This document shows, piece by piece, positions 24,639 to 36,077 of a DNA stretch of 64,000 nt; the stretch's first letter is position 1, and the number at the start of each line of letters is the position of its first letter. The notes beneath the pieces were generated by a model, which saw nothing but the letters and a program-made list of their open reading frames with translations, was not told the origin of the DNA and made no database searches. The position numbers and the translations under genes were made by a program. The DNA comes from Corylus avellana (taxonomy: Eukaryota; Streptophyta; Magnoliopsida; Fagales; Betulaceae). The DNA lies in assembly GCF_901000735.1 (NCBI RefSeq), contig NC_081547.1, forward strand, positions 26,337,382 to 26,401,381, given 5' to 3'.

Positions 24639-25382
24639 GAAGCAGCGCCAACCATCCAAAAACTGGCAGGCCGAACACTACCCTAACCTTATATTTGAGG
24701 TAGGCTGAATGGGTATAGCTTTTGTTGGGCTGAAATCTTGATAGGTTTTCTTGTTAGGACCGATTATAGTTAGAAATCCATATAGCCTTAATCATCTCCT
24801 TTGTTCCAGCTCCTGGGTAGGTTTTTCTTTTTCTCCGATTTTGCGCCAGTTGTGGTTGTACATAGCAATCTAGATGACAAGAAACAACAACTGAAACAGC
24901 GTTACAATTGACAAAGATGAAGTCCAACCTGAAGCAATTAAGAAGATGTTGATAAGACTGTGATCAGTTTGAAGATAAATGACGAATACATTCATATTTA
25001 TATATTTTTTCAATTTGACTCTAATTTTTTTTTTAACTGTAGCATTCACGTGAATTGTATTTTTAACACCAAACCCATTCACATGACTTTTTAATTATTG
25101 AAACTTTTTAGATTCACATGACTTTTTAATTATTGAAACTTTTTAGATTAGAAAATGCACGTATTCTCTTCCCAGGTTAAAAACACTATCTTCACACATT
25201 TTCAGACAAATCTCTTCTTTCCTCTTCCCTCTTCCCTCTCCCTTCTTTGCTCTTCCCTCTCCCTCACCGAAGGCCGGCCACTGGAGACCACAAACACCAA
25301 GCACCACTGACGATGAGCCACCCACGTCTCCGGCGCCGAGCTACCCACAGTCAAAATCCCCAAATTTCAAAACCCAAACCCA
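24639..25382. other. Unique DNA between GSTL-A and the duplicated units
   Basis: No recognisable gene. At 25107-25145 there is a short direct repeat containing TTCACATGACTTTTTAATTA. A C-rich, pyrimidine-dominated stretch at 25200-25400 has a short open frame (from 25247) resembling a plant leader or promoter rather than a known protein. Confidence 0.45.
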
Positions 25383-25717
25383 CTGTCAAAATCCATCTTC
25401 CCTCTCTTCCACCGACTACGAAACGCATAAGTTTTATTGTCTCTCTGTTATATTTCATGCGTCAAAGTTACGTGATGTTGGGGAATAACTCTTAGGGTTA
25501 TTAATCGTGTTTGTCAATGAAGTTTGGTTGACAGAGCACGCAGATGAATTAGGCTATCAAAGCGAATCTGTTTTTATTGATATAATTAATATCTAAATTA
25601 GTATTAAGAGGTGGTTGGATGTTGATTATTTTAATTTTCTTATTTGATCCTGAGGCTTGTATACATAGGTACGTTGCTTTGATTTATGAAGGTAATATTA
25701 ATTTTTTTTTCTTGCAG

Positions 25718-25790
25718 AAAAAAATTGAAAGTGAAATCACACCGACAAAAGCGGTTTTGGGAGTGGGCGGTTTTGGAAAAGGTTCTATTG
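25718..25790 (+). other. Orphan exon-like segment in RCCR leader
   Basis: 73 bases bounded by a good acceptor (TTTCTTGCAG) and a good donor (GTAAGAA), reading KKIESEITPTKAVLGVGGFG and onward without a stop. The same segment with both splice sites is at 36272-36344 and 41429-41501. I cannot join it to any other exon or name a protein. It could be a leftover exon of a broken gene, an RCCR 5'UTR exon or coincidence. Confidence 0.4.
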
Positions 25791-26139
25791 GTAAGAAACT
25801 TTTCATTATGATTATTTAGAAATTCAAAAATATTATATTTTTAATCTTTACTTGAGTTTCTATAATCATTCCCAACTTTCGGTTTCTTGAATTTTTTTTT
25901 CTTTATAATTTAACTCATTTCTCTTTTTTGAATAGAATTTTGGTATATGATTCTATTTATTTTTTATGATTATATTCTGGCCGTACTCCAAGTGCTAAAT
26001 TTTTTCCTTTACTCTGATATTCCCTTTTTCTTCTTATAATTTATGCATCCACTAATTATTATTATTATTTTTTTTTTTTTCATTCGGGTTTCAAGCTCGT
26101 AAACTATAATAGGATTTTTTTTTTTTTTTTTTTCATGGG

Positions 26140-26167
26140 ACCTATATATAAAAACTTATATATAGGT
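26140..26167. other. Perfect AT-rich inverted repeat upstream of RCCR-1
   Basis: ACCTATATATA and TATATATAGGT are separated by about 6 bases, 104 bases upstream of the RCCR-1 start. The same structure with one extra base precedes RCCR-2 near 41847. It contains TATA-like sequence and may overlap the core promoter. Confidence 0.5.
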
Positions 26168-26270
26168 CTATTGGCCTCGTAAAAACTTATAAGCCTAAGA
26201 ACTAAAAATATTCAAAAATATTTGTTGTTCTCATAGTTTATATGGATAGATATCTGAGTGAGAGGGACGA

Positions 26271-27300
26271 ATGACTATCACCGTCCACCACTTGCTACAC
26301 CCGCCACACTGTTCTTCTCCACTTCCTGCTTTTTCGTCATCAACAAGGTCATTGAGGTCTCAGATCTCCTGCTCTTCCTCCTCATTAGTGGCTCAAATGG
26401 ATCCGTACAACGAGGGGAGAACAAAGTTCAAGGCGTTCCCGTATGTCTCAACCCCACACAGAAACCTGATGGTTGATCTTGTATCTACGGTGGAGAACCG
26501 CCTTGACTCGAAGCTCCTTCCTTGTACTCTACCGCCGGATGTACAATACTACCAGAACCAGAGTGGGACCGGCTCTGCTACGCTCCACATCAGATCTGGC
26601 CACAAGCCCTCCCAGGTGATTTCCCCTCGACTGCTAATTTAATTGGTTTAATTTGCTTTTTTGGTCTAAACATTTAGCTATGAATCAGATTGATTTTATA
26701 TTGGGTAGCTGGATACACTGTGAGCTACCAATGGGAGGAGCACTGAACATAACAAGCCTATCAGCCTATCTGAACCCTTCAACCGACGCACCAAATTTCC
26801 TTTTTGAGCTCATTCAGAGCAGCCCAACATCCTTAATTCTCATTCTTGACTTGCCTCCTCGAAAGGACCTTGTTCTCTCCCCAGACTACCTCCGCACATT
26901 TTACGAAGACACCCAGCTTGACAGACATCGGCAAACACTTGAGAAAATCCCTGAGGTTCGACCCTATGTCTCTTCATCCCTTTACATACGTTCCCTAGTG
27001 TCTCCGACGGCCATTACGGTTTGTATTGAGACGGAGGCCAACGGACACGGACGAATGGAGGAGGTCATAAAAGATCATATTGATCCCATTGCAAAGGAAG
27101 TGCTGGGAATCTGGTTGGATCAATGTGCTTGTGGGGAGAGAGAAGTGGGAGAGACTGAGAGAGGTTATTTGGAAAAGAGGGATGGGTTGGTTAAGAGCAG
27201 GACTATTGAGATTGATCTGGGCTCGAGCCTGCCGAGGCTGTTTGGGCCTGAAGTAGCAAAGCGAGTGTTGGGATCCGTACGAGAGTTTTTTACTGCATGA
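26271..27300 (+). CDS. ACD2: Red chlorophyll catabolite reductase (RCCR-1)
   Basis: A ferredoxin-dependent plastid enzyme that reduces red chlorophyll catabolite to the primary fluorescent catabolite in the PAO pathway of chlorophyll breakdown. Its loss in Arabidopsis (acd2) causes light-dependent cell death. Two exons, 26271-26615 and 26689-27300, with a 73-base GT..AG intron; 318 residues, close to the 319 of the Arabidopsis protein. The N-terminal 40 residues are S/H/P-rich, like a transit peptide. The core contains KFKAFPYVSTPHRNLMVDL, FILGSWIHCELP, FELIQSS and LILDLPPRKDLVL. Glu155 and Asp291 fall where I recall the substrate-contacting Glu154 and Asp291 of the Arabidopsis structure. It converges with GSTL-B about 1.4 kb downstream. 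This is the intact RCCR copy. Confidence 0.94.
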
Positions 27301-27830
27301 AAAGCTAGTTTGTTGTGTGTATTACAATGTGAGAATTAATGTAAATAATGTGATTGTTAACCTCAAAGAAAGGGGTAAAAAACCGCACTTTTTATTTCTT
27401 TAGAAACGTCCTTCTCGTTTTCTCTCTTTTGCATGTCACTAGTTTATCTATTAGAATTAAGGGAAATGAATGACTACTATAACATTTACAACAATTTTAA
27501 ATTTTGATAAAAAAAAGACTAAGAGTGTATGATTGACAAACCATTTACTAAAACTAATTAAATTAGCAAGTCAAACTTGTGTTCTTTCTATAACCGCATG
27601 GCCTCATTTTGGTTATGAGAAATCTTTAATTCCATGTCATTCGAACTCCACACGCTGTTCCTTTGTTTGGGAGTACAAAGCGTTAGCCACATATCTCTCT
27701 CCTAAAAAATAGCCGTCGGCGAGGTCCTTTGTGCTTGCCTAGTCTTTCGTCTTTCGTTTGCAGACGGCCTCCTTGATCAAGTGCATCAGCACTTCTGTTT
27801 TGGTTTTTCTATATGAAGTGACTGGTGTAT

Positions 27831-27886
27831 AGGTTTCTTTAATTGATTTCTAAGACACAGAAATCAATTAAAAAAAACCTATAGGA
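27831..27886. repeat. Near-perfect hairpin downstream of RCCR-1
   Basis: Arms of about 23 bases (ATAGGTTTCTTTAATTGATTTCT and its inverted partner near 27862-27886) flank a 7-base loop. The hairpin is conserved in the RCCR-2 flank at about 43555-43608. It could be a tiny MITE or an RNA hairpin in a long 3'UTR. Confidence 0.6.
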
Positions 27887-27949
27887 ATTTTACTGCTGCA
27901 ATTTCTGAATTTCAACTCTGAAAATTCAAGTTTCCAAGGATTTTATAGG

Positions 27950-28083
27950 AGAGTGAATTGACCAGTTGTTGTCAATAACAAACTCCTTTCTTGTTTGTTA
28001 ATCATGCTTTTTCGGTTTGAAATTATATCGTATCATAAGTAATCATATATTAGTCAATATTCTGTCACTCAAATAACAGTGTA
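27950..28083. repeat. Dispersed 130-bp repeat, copy 1 of 5
   Basis: Runs from GAGTGAATTGACCAGTTGT through CCTTTCTTGTTTGTTAATC to about CACTCAAATAACAGTGTA. Related copies are at about 34358-34488, 39515-39644, 43677-43807 and 49888-50022. Two lie 3' of RCCR genes and three lie in the spacers, so this repeat predates the unit duplication. Confidence 0.7.
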
Positions 28084-28714
28084 AGAAAAATGATCAAACC
28101 GAACCCGAGCCTATTTCAAGCCGCTCTATTTACAAGATGGATTAGTGTTTTAGTCAAGGAAATGAGTTCAACCTTTCGTGTTCTATTAGAAATTGGACGT
28201 GTGGTATGAGATGTAAATGTGTCTCACATGACCCTGTTTCAATTATGTGGCATGATGTATATCTTGGCCGCCATTACTTTAAAAATGCTTCGATATCAAT
28301 TTAATAAACAAAATTGGTATTTTGGGCCACCACTATCTTAGGCACTAAAATACATATGGCCGCATGATAATCACGTGACACTTATTTCCATTAAATATCT
28401 GTCACTTAAATTTGTACAAAGTTTGTAATAAAAGCTGAAACATTTTTCTTAAATCGAGTCTTATTCCTCGTAGGTCTTCCAAGTCAACTTTCATGGCTTC
28501 AAAACCAAGATAACTACAAAACATGTCATACAGTAGCAACTCAAAAGCACAAAGAAGATAAATTTAATGCCATTTCTAGAACGATGGGAAGTTCTAGAAC
28601 TCAGTAATTTGAGACAGATTTCAGAGTTGTGCCTGCAGAAACAAGAAATGGTTCAGGAGAAGCAATTAGCAGCCTTTCATCAAGTCATACTGTAGGCAAC
28701 AGACTTTAGAGAAT

Positions 28715-31700
28715 TTAATTAGTACTGTGGAAAGGAGGGAATACCAAGAAACGTTTCTTGTAAATTTCCACCAGCTCCTTTGGTTCACGTCGAGTTTGTT
28801 TGTAGGCCTCATTTTTGTCCATCTCCTACAAAATATTAATAAAACGTCAGACTATATCAGCTTCATATTTCATTTGTCCCTTTAAATACATAGAGAGACA
28901 TTATATCCTGAAATGCTATTCTTTACATTTATTTATCATACTCATGTTACACTAACTGATGTAGTATGTTTTAAGTAATTTTTTTTTAGTGACTGACATG
29001 AGAAACCACTTAAAACACACAACGTCAGGCCTATTTACAACTTTTCTTTTGTTTCTTTTTTTTCTTTTTTTTTTCTATTTACAAATTTATTCAACAAACT
29101 ATTCCAAATATCTAAAATACTTTTTTCTGCGAAGAGTGTGTTATAAAGTGTTCATAGGTGTTAATCTTTATAAGTGATTTTAGGAAACTCCAATTATAAC
29201 TTGACTAATTATTTTAGAGTGATAGCGTAGATTTTACTAGCGCTTTCTCTAGTCATTACAATATCTCACCTCCAATGCCCGATTGCACAAGTAATTAGTA
29301 TATACTAATCTTTAGTGATGTTAATAGAAACAGGTTAAGAAACATCAGAAAATTTGAAGAATTTTTAAGCCAAAACATGACATCCAAGGTTGAGCTCATG
29401 AGCTCATGACGTGGGAGGAGATTGACTCATGGAGCTTAAAAAGCTTTCAGCTTGTCAACACCCAAGATTTATTGAAGCTTACGAGAGCAAAGAGGCTTAA
29501 GACATCCTACTGAAAAAGAAACAGAATCAGATAGGCATGGTCAGTATCAGTTTTATTGTACCTCAATCCAAGCTGCTAGTTTAGGCCTGTCCTCTGTGAT
29601 GTCGTACTTCTTTACATCCAATAAGAAGGGCTGAAATCTTTCAATAAATGGAGCATAAGCTATATCCACCTGAAGATTACAAAATAAAGTGTAATTGATA
29701 TCACCTATCCATAATATGCAACAAAAATGTTTCCCGCACTGGTAAACTGGGATAGCTTTACATGGGACATGGTATCAGAGCAGAAGTCTTAAGTTTGAAT
29801 CTTGTCACAGTCAATTCATTCCTATTTTCAGATAAATATTTCATTTGTTGAGTCTCAATTATTAAGTAAGAGTTTGAGCCCACATTTAAGGAGAAGTGCT
29901 AAAATATTAATTGAATAATTAAATCTATCATTTCTTCTCAGCTTAAATGTTTGAGATAAGTGATGTTTTAACATATAATACTAAGACTCGAAACAGTAAA
30001 TGGAAGAAAGCAGATTTAATTGCTATAGCAAAAAGATTTCTCTTACCAGACTGAACTGATCGAGGAAAAAAGGTCCATCTTCAAACTTGGAAAGAGCCGT
30101 TTCGATGTAATCAAATGCAGCACCTGATGCAGTTTACCACTATAGTGTTATATAGGCATTTGTAGATTAAGAACATTAAGCTGCCATTCAAGTCACCTGC
30201 TTCACTTCCATCTACTTTGAAGGAAGAAAACACAGCCTCGTTGAACGTGTCAGTATAGGACAGCAACACTTCTGCAAATTCTTTCTTGGCAGGATCCTGC
30301 AGTTCAGGGTATAAGGAATCTTTATAAAATGTGGTGCTTAAAAAACGAGTATCAGAGTTTTTCTCCAAATCTTACATCAGGGAAAAGTGAAGGCCCTTCG
30401 AAGTGATTATCAATATATTTGATCAAATCAAGACTCTCTCCTTTGACTTCGTTTTTGTGTTCCAATGATGGCACCTGCTCAAGAACTTCACATATAGAGC
30501 AGCAGAAAAGAAAAAAAGAAAAACAAACAGCACTAAATTGCACACAGCATCCACAGGTTTCTTCTTTAGCCATCAGTTTGTCTTTACTACCAACTTCAGA
30601 CACTGTTCTGTTCTTAACTAGCTCTAGCTTAACAATGCAGTATATGTGATCGCTCAGAGAAATATTATTTGGAGGAAGCATGTAGGAATTCCATGAAGTG
30701 AAATCATTTGACTGTTTTACCTAACATTCAAAGCAAGATGGAACTAAGTTTTCACATAACATCCAAGTAGCTGAAGAAAATGTAGCAATTATATATAGTT
30801 CACCTTATTAGTGGGATTGATTTTCTCCCCGTACCAATCAGGCCTGTTCTGCCGATCAAGAGGAACCAATTTTATCTGGCCTTGTAATCCCTGCTCCACC
30901 ATATTATTGGACACCAAATTAAAACAGAAGAATAAGTTCTACAATAAGCTTAGATGGGACATATTGCAAATTAATTGCCCCTTAGACATGTTCCAAATAT
31001 GATTTGCTTCAGTATCTTTTTGGGACTTTAGGGAACAAAAGCCCCCAACCAACTATGCTTGCTTCTGTTGGCTTTAGTTGAGACGAGCTTTTCATGTTCT
31101 AACAAGCAAAACGACAATTGAAAAATAGATAAACTTTTTTATTGGGTGAATAACAAAAATGTACTTTGCTCATAGTTATGTGTACGTTTGAAATTGCGAC
31201 TTCTGCTTTTTAAAAATATATTGCAAAACGTAATGTGTTTGATATTGCGATTTAAAAAGCACTTAATATAAAATAGGAAGAAAAAAAAAATCTGCGATTT
31301 CTGTAAGTAGGCTAGGAAGTGCTTATTTGAAGAAAAAAAAAAACGCAAATTTAAACAAAAATTACGATTTCACATAACAAATATTTGATAAAAAATATAT
31401 ATATTTTTTAACATGTTTTACCAATCACATGTGATTTTTTTTTTTAAAAAAAAAAAGAGGCAAAATTTAAAATCGTACTTATTAAAACCGTAAATCCGTA
31501 ATTCCAAACGGACCCCAAATCACCGTTTATTCTATAAATTTAAACCAATAAATCAATGGGAAATAGTAAATTTCTTCATTAAATTAATATTATAACGCAC
31601 ACAACTACAATAACCCAGATCACGAAGAAACTTGAATACAACCTTACAATTCCGGGTGATCCACACGCGCTGCGCGTACGGGCACGTGTATGATATATAT

Positions 31701-32288
31701 AACCTTCAATGTATGAAAATGCATAACTTGTCATGGTCAGATTCAGAAAGAAAGAATCTTTAGGAAAAAGAAATTTTCCAAAAGAAAAAGCTCAATTAAT
31801 GGGTTCAAACGGGAGTTGAATCAAACACATATATTGCAACTAAATGAAGGCCCAGAAGATCACTACAGGTGCAATAACTGAAGCAGACAAGAATCCAACC
31901 TTGTAGTTCCATCAAAAAATGGAGGTGGTTCTGAAGTAGAATCAAGCGCTGGTGGAAGGACCTCTTTCACAATTCTGCATAGACAAAGATCGAGACAGAG
32001 TTCAGCTAGTAAAACCCATTTTTCTTTTTTCATTTTCTTGAATTCTATTTTCACGGCAACCAAACAGAACATCTCTATTACAACTTACCCAGCAGCTTTT
32101 TGAGCAGAATGCACTGTGGCTGTGGCTCTGGTTTTCCCAAATGCTTGAAGTTTAAGCTTCGGAGGAGAAACGACGGCGTCAGGGAATCTAACGAGTGTCA
32201 CTTTTTTGGAGAATGATATGAGCTGGGAAAAAGGGAATGAAGGAGAACTGAGGCTTGAGGAAGAATAGGTCACTTTCAAACTGGCCAT
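28715..32288 (-). CDS. Lambda-class glutathione transferase, plastid type (GSTL-B)
   Basis: Same family and exon structure as GSTL-A. Exons, in transcript order: 32089-32288, 31900-31974, 31643-31703, 30804-30890, 30376-30474, 30197-30296, 30047-30123, 29562-29669, 28715-28825; 305 residues, no break. The active-site SYTCPYAQR is intact with catalytic Cys at 99. Compared with GSTL-A it shows changes at normally constant places: exon 4 reads DWYGEKINPTNK where GSTL-A has DWYKEKVYPANK, exon 7 reads FFLDQFSL where GSTL-A has FFLGQFSL, and the end is HSTN. These may mean altered activity or relaxed selection. An ATG 69 bases upstream (32357) would add 23 residues; MASLKV is preferred by comparison with GSTL-A. 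Intron 7 carries a repeat insertion absent from GSTL-A. Confidence 0.9.
29765..29985 (+). repeat. Retroelement-like repeat in GSTL-B intron 7
   Basis: Starts ATGGTATCAGAGCAGAAGTC, containing TGGTATCAGAGC, the sequence complementary to initiator tRNA-Met used as primer site by plant copia elements. It continues through GAGCCCACATTTAAGG to CTTCTCAGCTTAAATGTTTG. The same insertion is in GSTL-D (about 45511-45731) and absent from GSTL-A, so it arrived after GSTL-A split off. Confidence 0.6.
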
Positions 32289-32439
32289 TCTTTTTGGGGT
32301 AAGTTTGTTGGTTAATCTTAGGCTCACTAAAGATGTTTGTTCCTTTAACCTGCGCACCTAACTTTTAGCCATAACAGCCATTCGGTTTGTCAATGCCCAA
32401 AGACAACAACCTTAATGATAGTTCATTAAATTTTAGGGT

Positions 32440-33050
32440 GGGTAAATATATTATAAATTAATGTGCGAACCCGTCAAAAATTGTAAAATTTCCAAGAGTT
32501 TTTTGTTTTTGTTTTTTTTTTTTTTTTTTGAATTTTGAATTTTTACATCCTTGGTCAATCAAAAATGCAACAAAATTCTTACCGTTAGATTTTTTCCCAA
32601 AAGTTTAACGGGCGTTATTCCCATTGAAATTCGCCATTTTGCCATGTCAACATATTAATTTTTTATTAATTTAATTTATTAAAAAAAAATTTAAAGGGTA
32701 CCCAGAAAGTCGCCCCTAACCCCTTGGGGTGGCCGGAAAGCCACCCCCAACCCTTATGTGGTGGCTTCCAGCCACTCCTAACTCCCTGGGGTGGCTTTTC
32801 GGCCATCCCTTCATTTTTTTGTTTTAGATTTAATTTCTAAATTAAATTAATAAAAAATTAATATGCTCATGTGACAAAAAGATGCGTTTTAATGGGAATG
32901 ACGTCCGTTAAACCTTTGGAAAAAAAATCTAATGGTAGGGATTTTGTTGCATTTTCGATTGACCAAGGAAGTAAAAATTCGAAGAAAAAAATAATTGAGG
33001 GATTTTATAATTTTAGCATGTTGACTCATGAATTTATAATATATTTACCC
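32440..33050. mobile_element. Mutator-type MITE with long inverted repeats, copy 1
   Basis: 611 bases starting GGGTAAATATATTATAAATT and ending with its inverse (AATTTATAATATATTTACCC). The inverted similarity continues for roughly 250 bases on each side of a GC-rich centre (CACCCCAAGG-like repeats). Right flank TTTTAGGAA, left flank TTTTAGGGT: a decayed 9-bp target duplication, perfect in the copy at 48173. The short frame at 32871-33056 lies in the right arm and is not a gene. Confidence 0.85.
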
Positions 33051-33059
33051 TTTTAGGAA

Positions 33060-34231
33060 AGTTGATGATACTTATGGACCTCTGGTTTGACTTGTAATAA
33101 ATAAATCATTGAATTATAAATTCATGTGAACGCTTTATACAATAATACAAATTTAAAATTTCAATTAGAGCTCAAGTCAGAGAGGGATCTTTAAGATTGA
33201 AACAGACTATTGCATTTTGTAGCCGACGTTCAAGGCAGTCTATTCGATCGACATTGTCATATTGATTTGGTGGTAGTTTTTTTTGTTTTGACGACTCAAT
33301 TCACTTATTAGTATTCAATAATTTAACATTATGTTTATTCATATATAGTACCAAGACACTTTAATCTAGAGTTTTTAAGGTATTAAAGAAATTATTATAG
33401 CTTCGCGCTTGTGCTATAAGTTGCCCTCTTTATGACTCGACTGTAAAGTTGAACCCATTTGATCTTATATTCGACAAGTTGCGTCTATAAATGATACAAT
33501 TTTTAAGTAGAACTTACTCTTAAAAATTGACTTTATAAAGAGAGGGTTAAAGAGCTTATTAAATTCTAGAATTATATGTTTATTTTAAAACCACATAAAT
33601 TTATGATTTTATGTTGGGTTCTCGTCCTATGTATAGGACCAACCTATGTGGGTAGAAAAACAAATGGGCAATAGCTGCCCATCATTTTTTACTACCAAAA
33701 GCGAGTGACTTGAGTAGCAATAGAAAAAAATATCACTCTCGAAAAGTACAACCATTTTTTCAAAAAAAAAAAAAAAAAAAATGGTTTCACATAATTATTT
33801 ATGTCAAAGATTGGATGATCATTTGAAGTCCATTCTTAGAAATTTTAGTATGTTGTTCATGATAATGAGAGCTATGTATTGATTATTGCCGATTGTTGAA
33901 TTTTCTCTCCAATTGCTTGATTATTCATACGCACTCAAAAGTTTTACGGTCAAATTTTTTGTTTTATTGCAACTAATTGTATTCAATATGTCACATCATT
34001 TAAATATGGCACCTCATAATTTAAAATATTAAATAAGGTGATAACGTATGCATCATTACAATTGTAACATCTATATATTTGGCTTAAAATTGAGAAAATC
34101 TATTTTATATGGTCCATGATGGAGGGTACCAAGTACCATTCCATCATGGTGGTAGGATATGGGGCAAGGGATAGGAAAGGTTGATGGTTGATTAAAAACC
34201 CTTTAGGCTTGACTGGGAGCTCACTAGTTAT
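33060..34231. other. Unit 1 spacer, left part
   Basis: AT-rich DNA between the MITE and the 111-bp insertion, shared with the spacers at about 38219-39388 and 48730-49880. No gene is recognised; short frames shift between copies through indels. Confidence 0.55.
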
Positions 34232-34342
34232 GAGCTCTGATTCAGAGTACGCGCGTGCTCAGAACGCCAGGCAGCAATTTTTTTTTTTTAATATTTTAAT
34301 TAAAAAAAAAAAAGAAGAAATTTGCCGGCTCTATCTTCACCC
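34232..34342. mobile_element. 111-bp insertion with imperfect 10-bp target duplication
   Basis: Flanked by CACTAGTTAT and CACTGGTTAC. The unit 3 spacer has a single CACTGGCTAT at the matching place near 49880, showing the empty site. The insert carries a T-run/A-run palindrome. Family unknown. The same insert is at 39389-39499. Confidence 0.6.
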
Positions 34343-34357
34343 CACTGGTTACAGGAA

Positions 34358-34488
34358 AGTGAGTCGACCAGTTGTAGTCAATAACAAATTCCTTTCTTGT
34401 TTGTTAATCATGTTTTTTCAGTTTGAAATTATATCATATCATAAAAAGTGATATATTAGTCTATTCTGTCATTCAAATCGCAGTGTAT
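34358..34488. repeat. Dispersed 130-bp repeat, copy 2 of 5
   Basis: Starts GTGAGTCGACCAGTTGTAGT and matches the RCCR-1 3' flank at 27950-28083. Copy 3 is at 39515-39644, copy 4 at 43677-43807 and copy 5 at 49888-50022. Confidence 0.65.
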
Positions 34489-35081
34489 TTGATTGCTTCC
34501 CTTTTGAGCATTATGAGCTTGAACTCCCTACATTGCTTTGCATTGAGAAAGTCACAAAGCACAGGAGTTTATACAAGTATGTCATGTCTAACGATCGAGC
34601 ATAATTTATAGTCAGCTCATTTATTGAACAAACACTCTAAGAAAAGATACCATATCAAGAATCACTTTAAATTTGCACGTGAAAAATGAATCTTTTAAGG
34701 ACAAATGTCAATTTAACAGGTCAAATTAAAAAAATTTCTTTCGACCCAATTTGAAAGAAAAATGTGCTTATACAACTTTCGACTTATTGGGCAAGCACTC
34801 ATTATAGACACAGGCTCAAAAGCTTTATAGGTGGGTTTTCCAGAGATACACAACACATTTAAAACAGATGTTTTATGCATCATTAAGGTCCTCGCAAGTA
34901 TTTAACTAAATATTACCTCTTATTAGATTTTAACAACAATAACCTACTAAACTCACAACACCAATAACCTGCTAAACTTCTTGTCCTGATTGAGTAGTGA
35001 AGCCTAGGCTCAACTACCACAATAGACCTGTAGTGACAGACTTGCTAACATTGCTCAATCAAGGGTGCAAACAAAGTGATA

Positions 35082-35264
35082 CTTTCTTTTTTAATGACGT
35101 GGAAATTTACTAAGGCTAGACCCTTCAGACTTACCCCTGAAAACCGTATATCAGGTAATCTAAGGGAACTCTTAGTGCGGAATCAAACTCAGAATGTCCA
35201 AATCTAAAGCTCATCCCAAGCCCGCCCTCTGACCACTAGGTTGCACCTTGACAGGTACAAACAT
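35082..35264 (-). mobile_element. tRNA-derived SINE with 11-bp target duplication, copy 1
   Basis: 183 bases flanked by perfect ACAAAGTGATA repeats (35071-35081 and 35265-35275). On the minus strand it has an A box (TGCAACCTAGTGG, 35233-35245), a B box (GAGTTTGATTCC, 35179-35190) about 40 bases on, and ends in an A-rich tail (TTAAAAAAGAAAG). This is the classic layout of a pol III-transcribed SINE. Confidence 0.85.
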
Positions 35265-36077
35265 ACAAAGTGATAATTTACATCAAACCCTAGCTTTCAC
35301 TAATTTGCACACATAGGCAAACCATGATGTTTCTATACACAAAACAAATGGCAGAGACCCATGAAGAGGGGAAAAAGAAAATCCGAAAGCAACAGAACAT
35401 AAATCACTATTTTTGAAAAGGGATGGTTTAAGCTTCTGCACAAAGCAATTGTAGATATTTGAAATTGTACAAGTTGCAACTCCAAGTATAAGGTAGTTGG
35501 ATCACGAACACATCTTGATTACTTGATCTGCGTCGTCTAGCATCACTCAAAAATCAACAAATATTCTTGTTCTTGAGTTGCCTTCAATTTCAATATTCCT
35601 AATAACCTGTTAACAGCTACCAAACAAAGGCAACTAGACAATGTAAAACTGAATGTTATCCATATGCTTAAGTCTCACATTCCGTGATAATATTAGACAT
35701 GTTATTAGGCAATCAGAGCAAAAACCATAGCTATTGTTAAGTTGTTTTTGTCAATCAATCACCAGACAATTCCTACAGAAGATATTTCCCAAGGCATTCC
35801 CCTGTCTAGCCATTAGCTGTCAAAATCCATCTTCCCTCTCTTCCACCGACTACGAAACGCATAAGTTTTATTGTCTCTCTGTTATATTTCATGCGTCAAA
35901 GTTACGTGTTGTTGGGGAATAACTCTTAGGGTTATTAATCGTGTTTGTCAATGAAGTATTAATCATGTTTGTCAATGAAGTTTGGTTGACAGAGCATGCA
36001 GATGAATTAGGCTATCAAAGCGAATCTGTTTTTATTGATATAATTCATATCTAAATTAGTATTAAGAGGTGGTTGGA

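Larger units (their letters stand above)
27301..28570. other. Intergenic DNA between converging RCCR-1 and GSTL-B
   Basis: 3' flanks of the two genes. It contains a hairpin at 27831-27886 and one copy of a roughly 130-bp dispersed repeat at 27950-28083. No other gene is seen. Confidence 0.55.
25383..35815. repeat. Tandem unit 1 (leader, RCCR-1, GSTL-B, spacer)
   Basis: Homologous to 40974-51350 over its whole length and to 35817-40972 over its leader and spacer parts. The left edge is where CTGTCAAAATCC starts; the right edge is the end of CTAGCCATTA. At the unit junctions these two sequences are joined by a single extra G. Confidence 0.85.

Noticed and set aside
29770..29815. tRNA-like sequence with GGTATCAGAGC and a TTTGAATCTT box
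   Set aside because: No cloverleaf can be drawn. The motif is the copia primer-site-like start of a repeat that is also present in GSTL-D.
32871..33056. 61-codon frame repeated identically at 38030-38215
   Set aside because: It lies inside the right arm of the foldback MITE; identity comes from the duplication, not from protein conservation.
34188..34611. Small frames repeated in the spacers
   Set aside because: They are identical only because the spacers are near-identical. Unit 3 loses one through the 111-bp indel, and none has a recognisable domain.
35160..35250. Possible tRNA gene from A and B boxes
   Set aside because: Target duplications and an A-rich tail show it is a SINE, and the arms do not pair as a tRNA.
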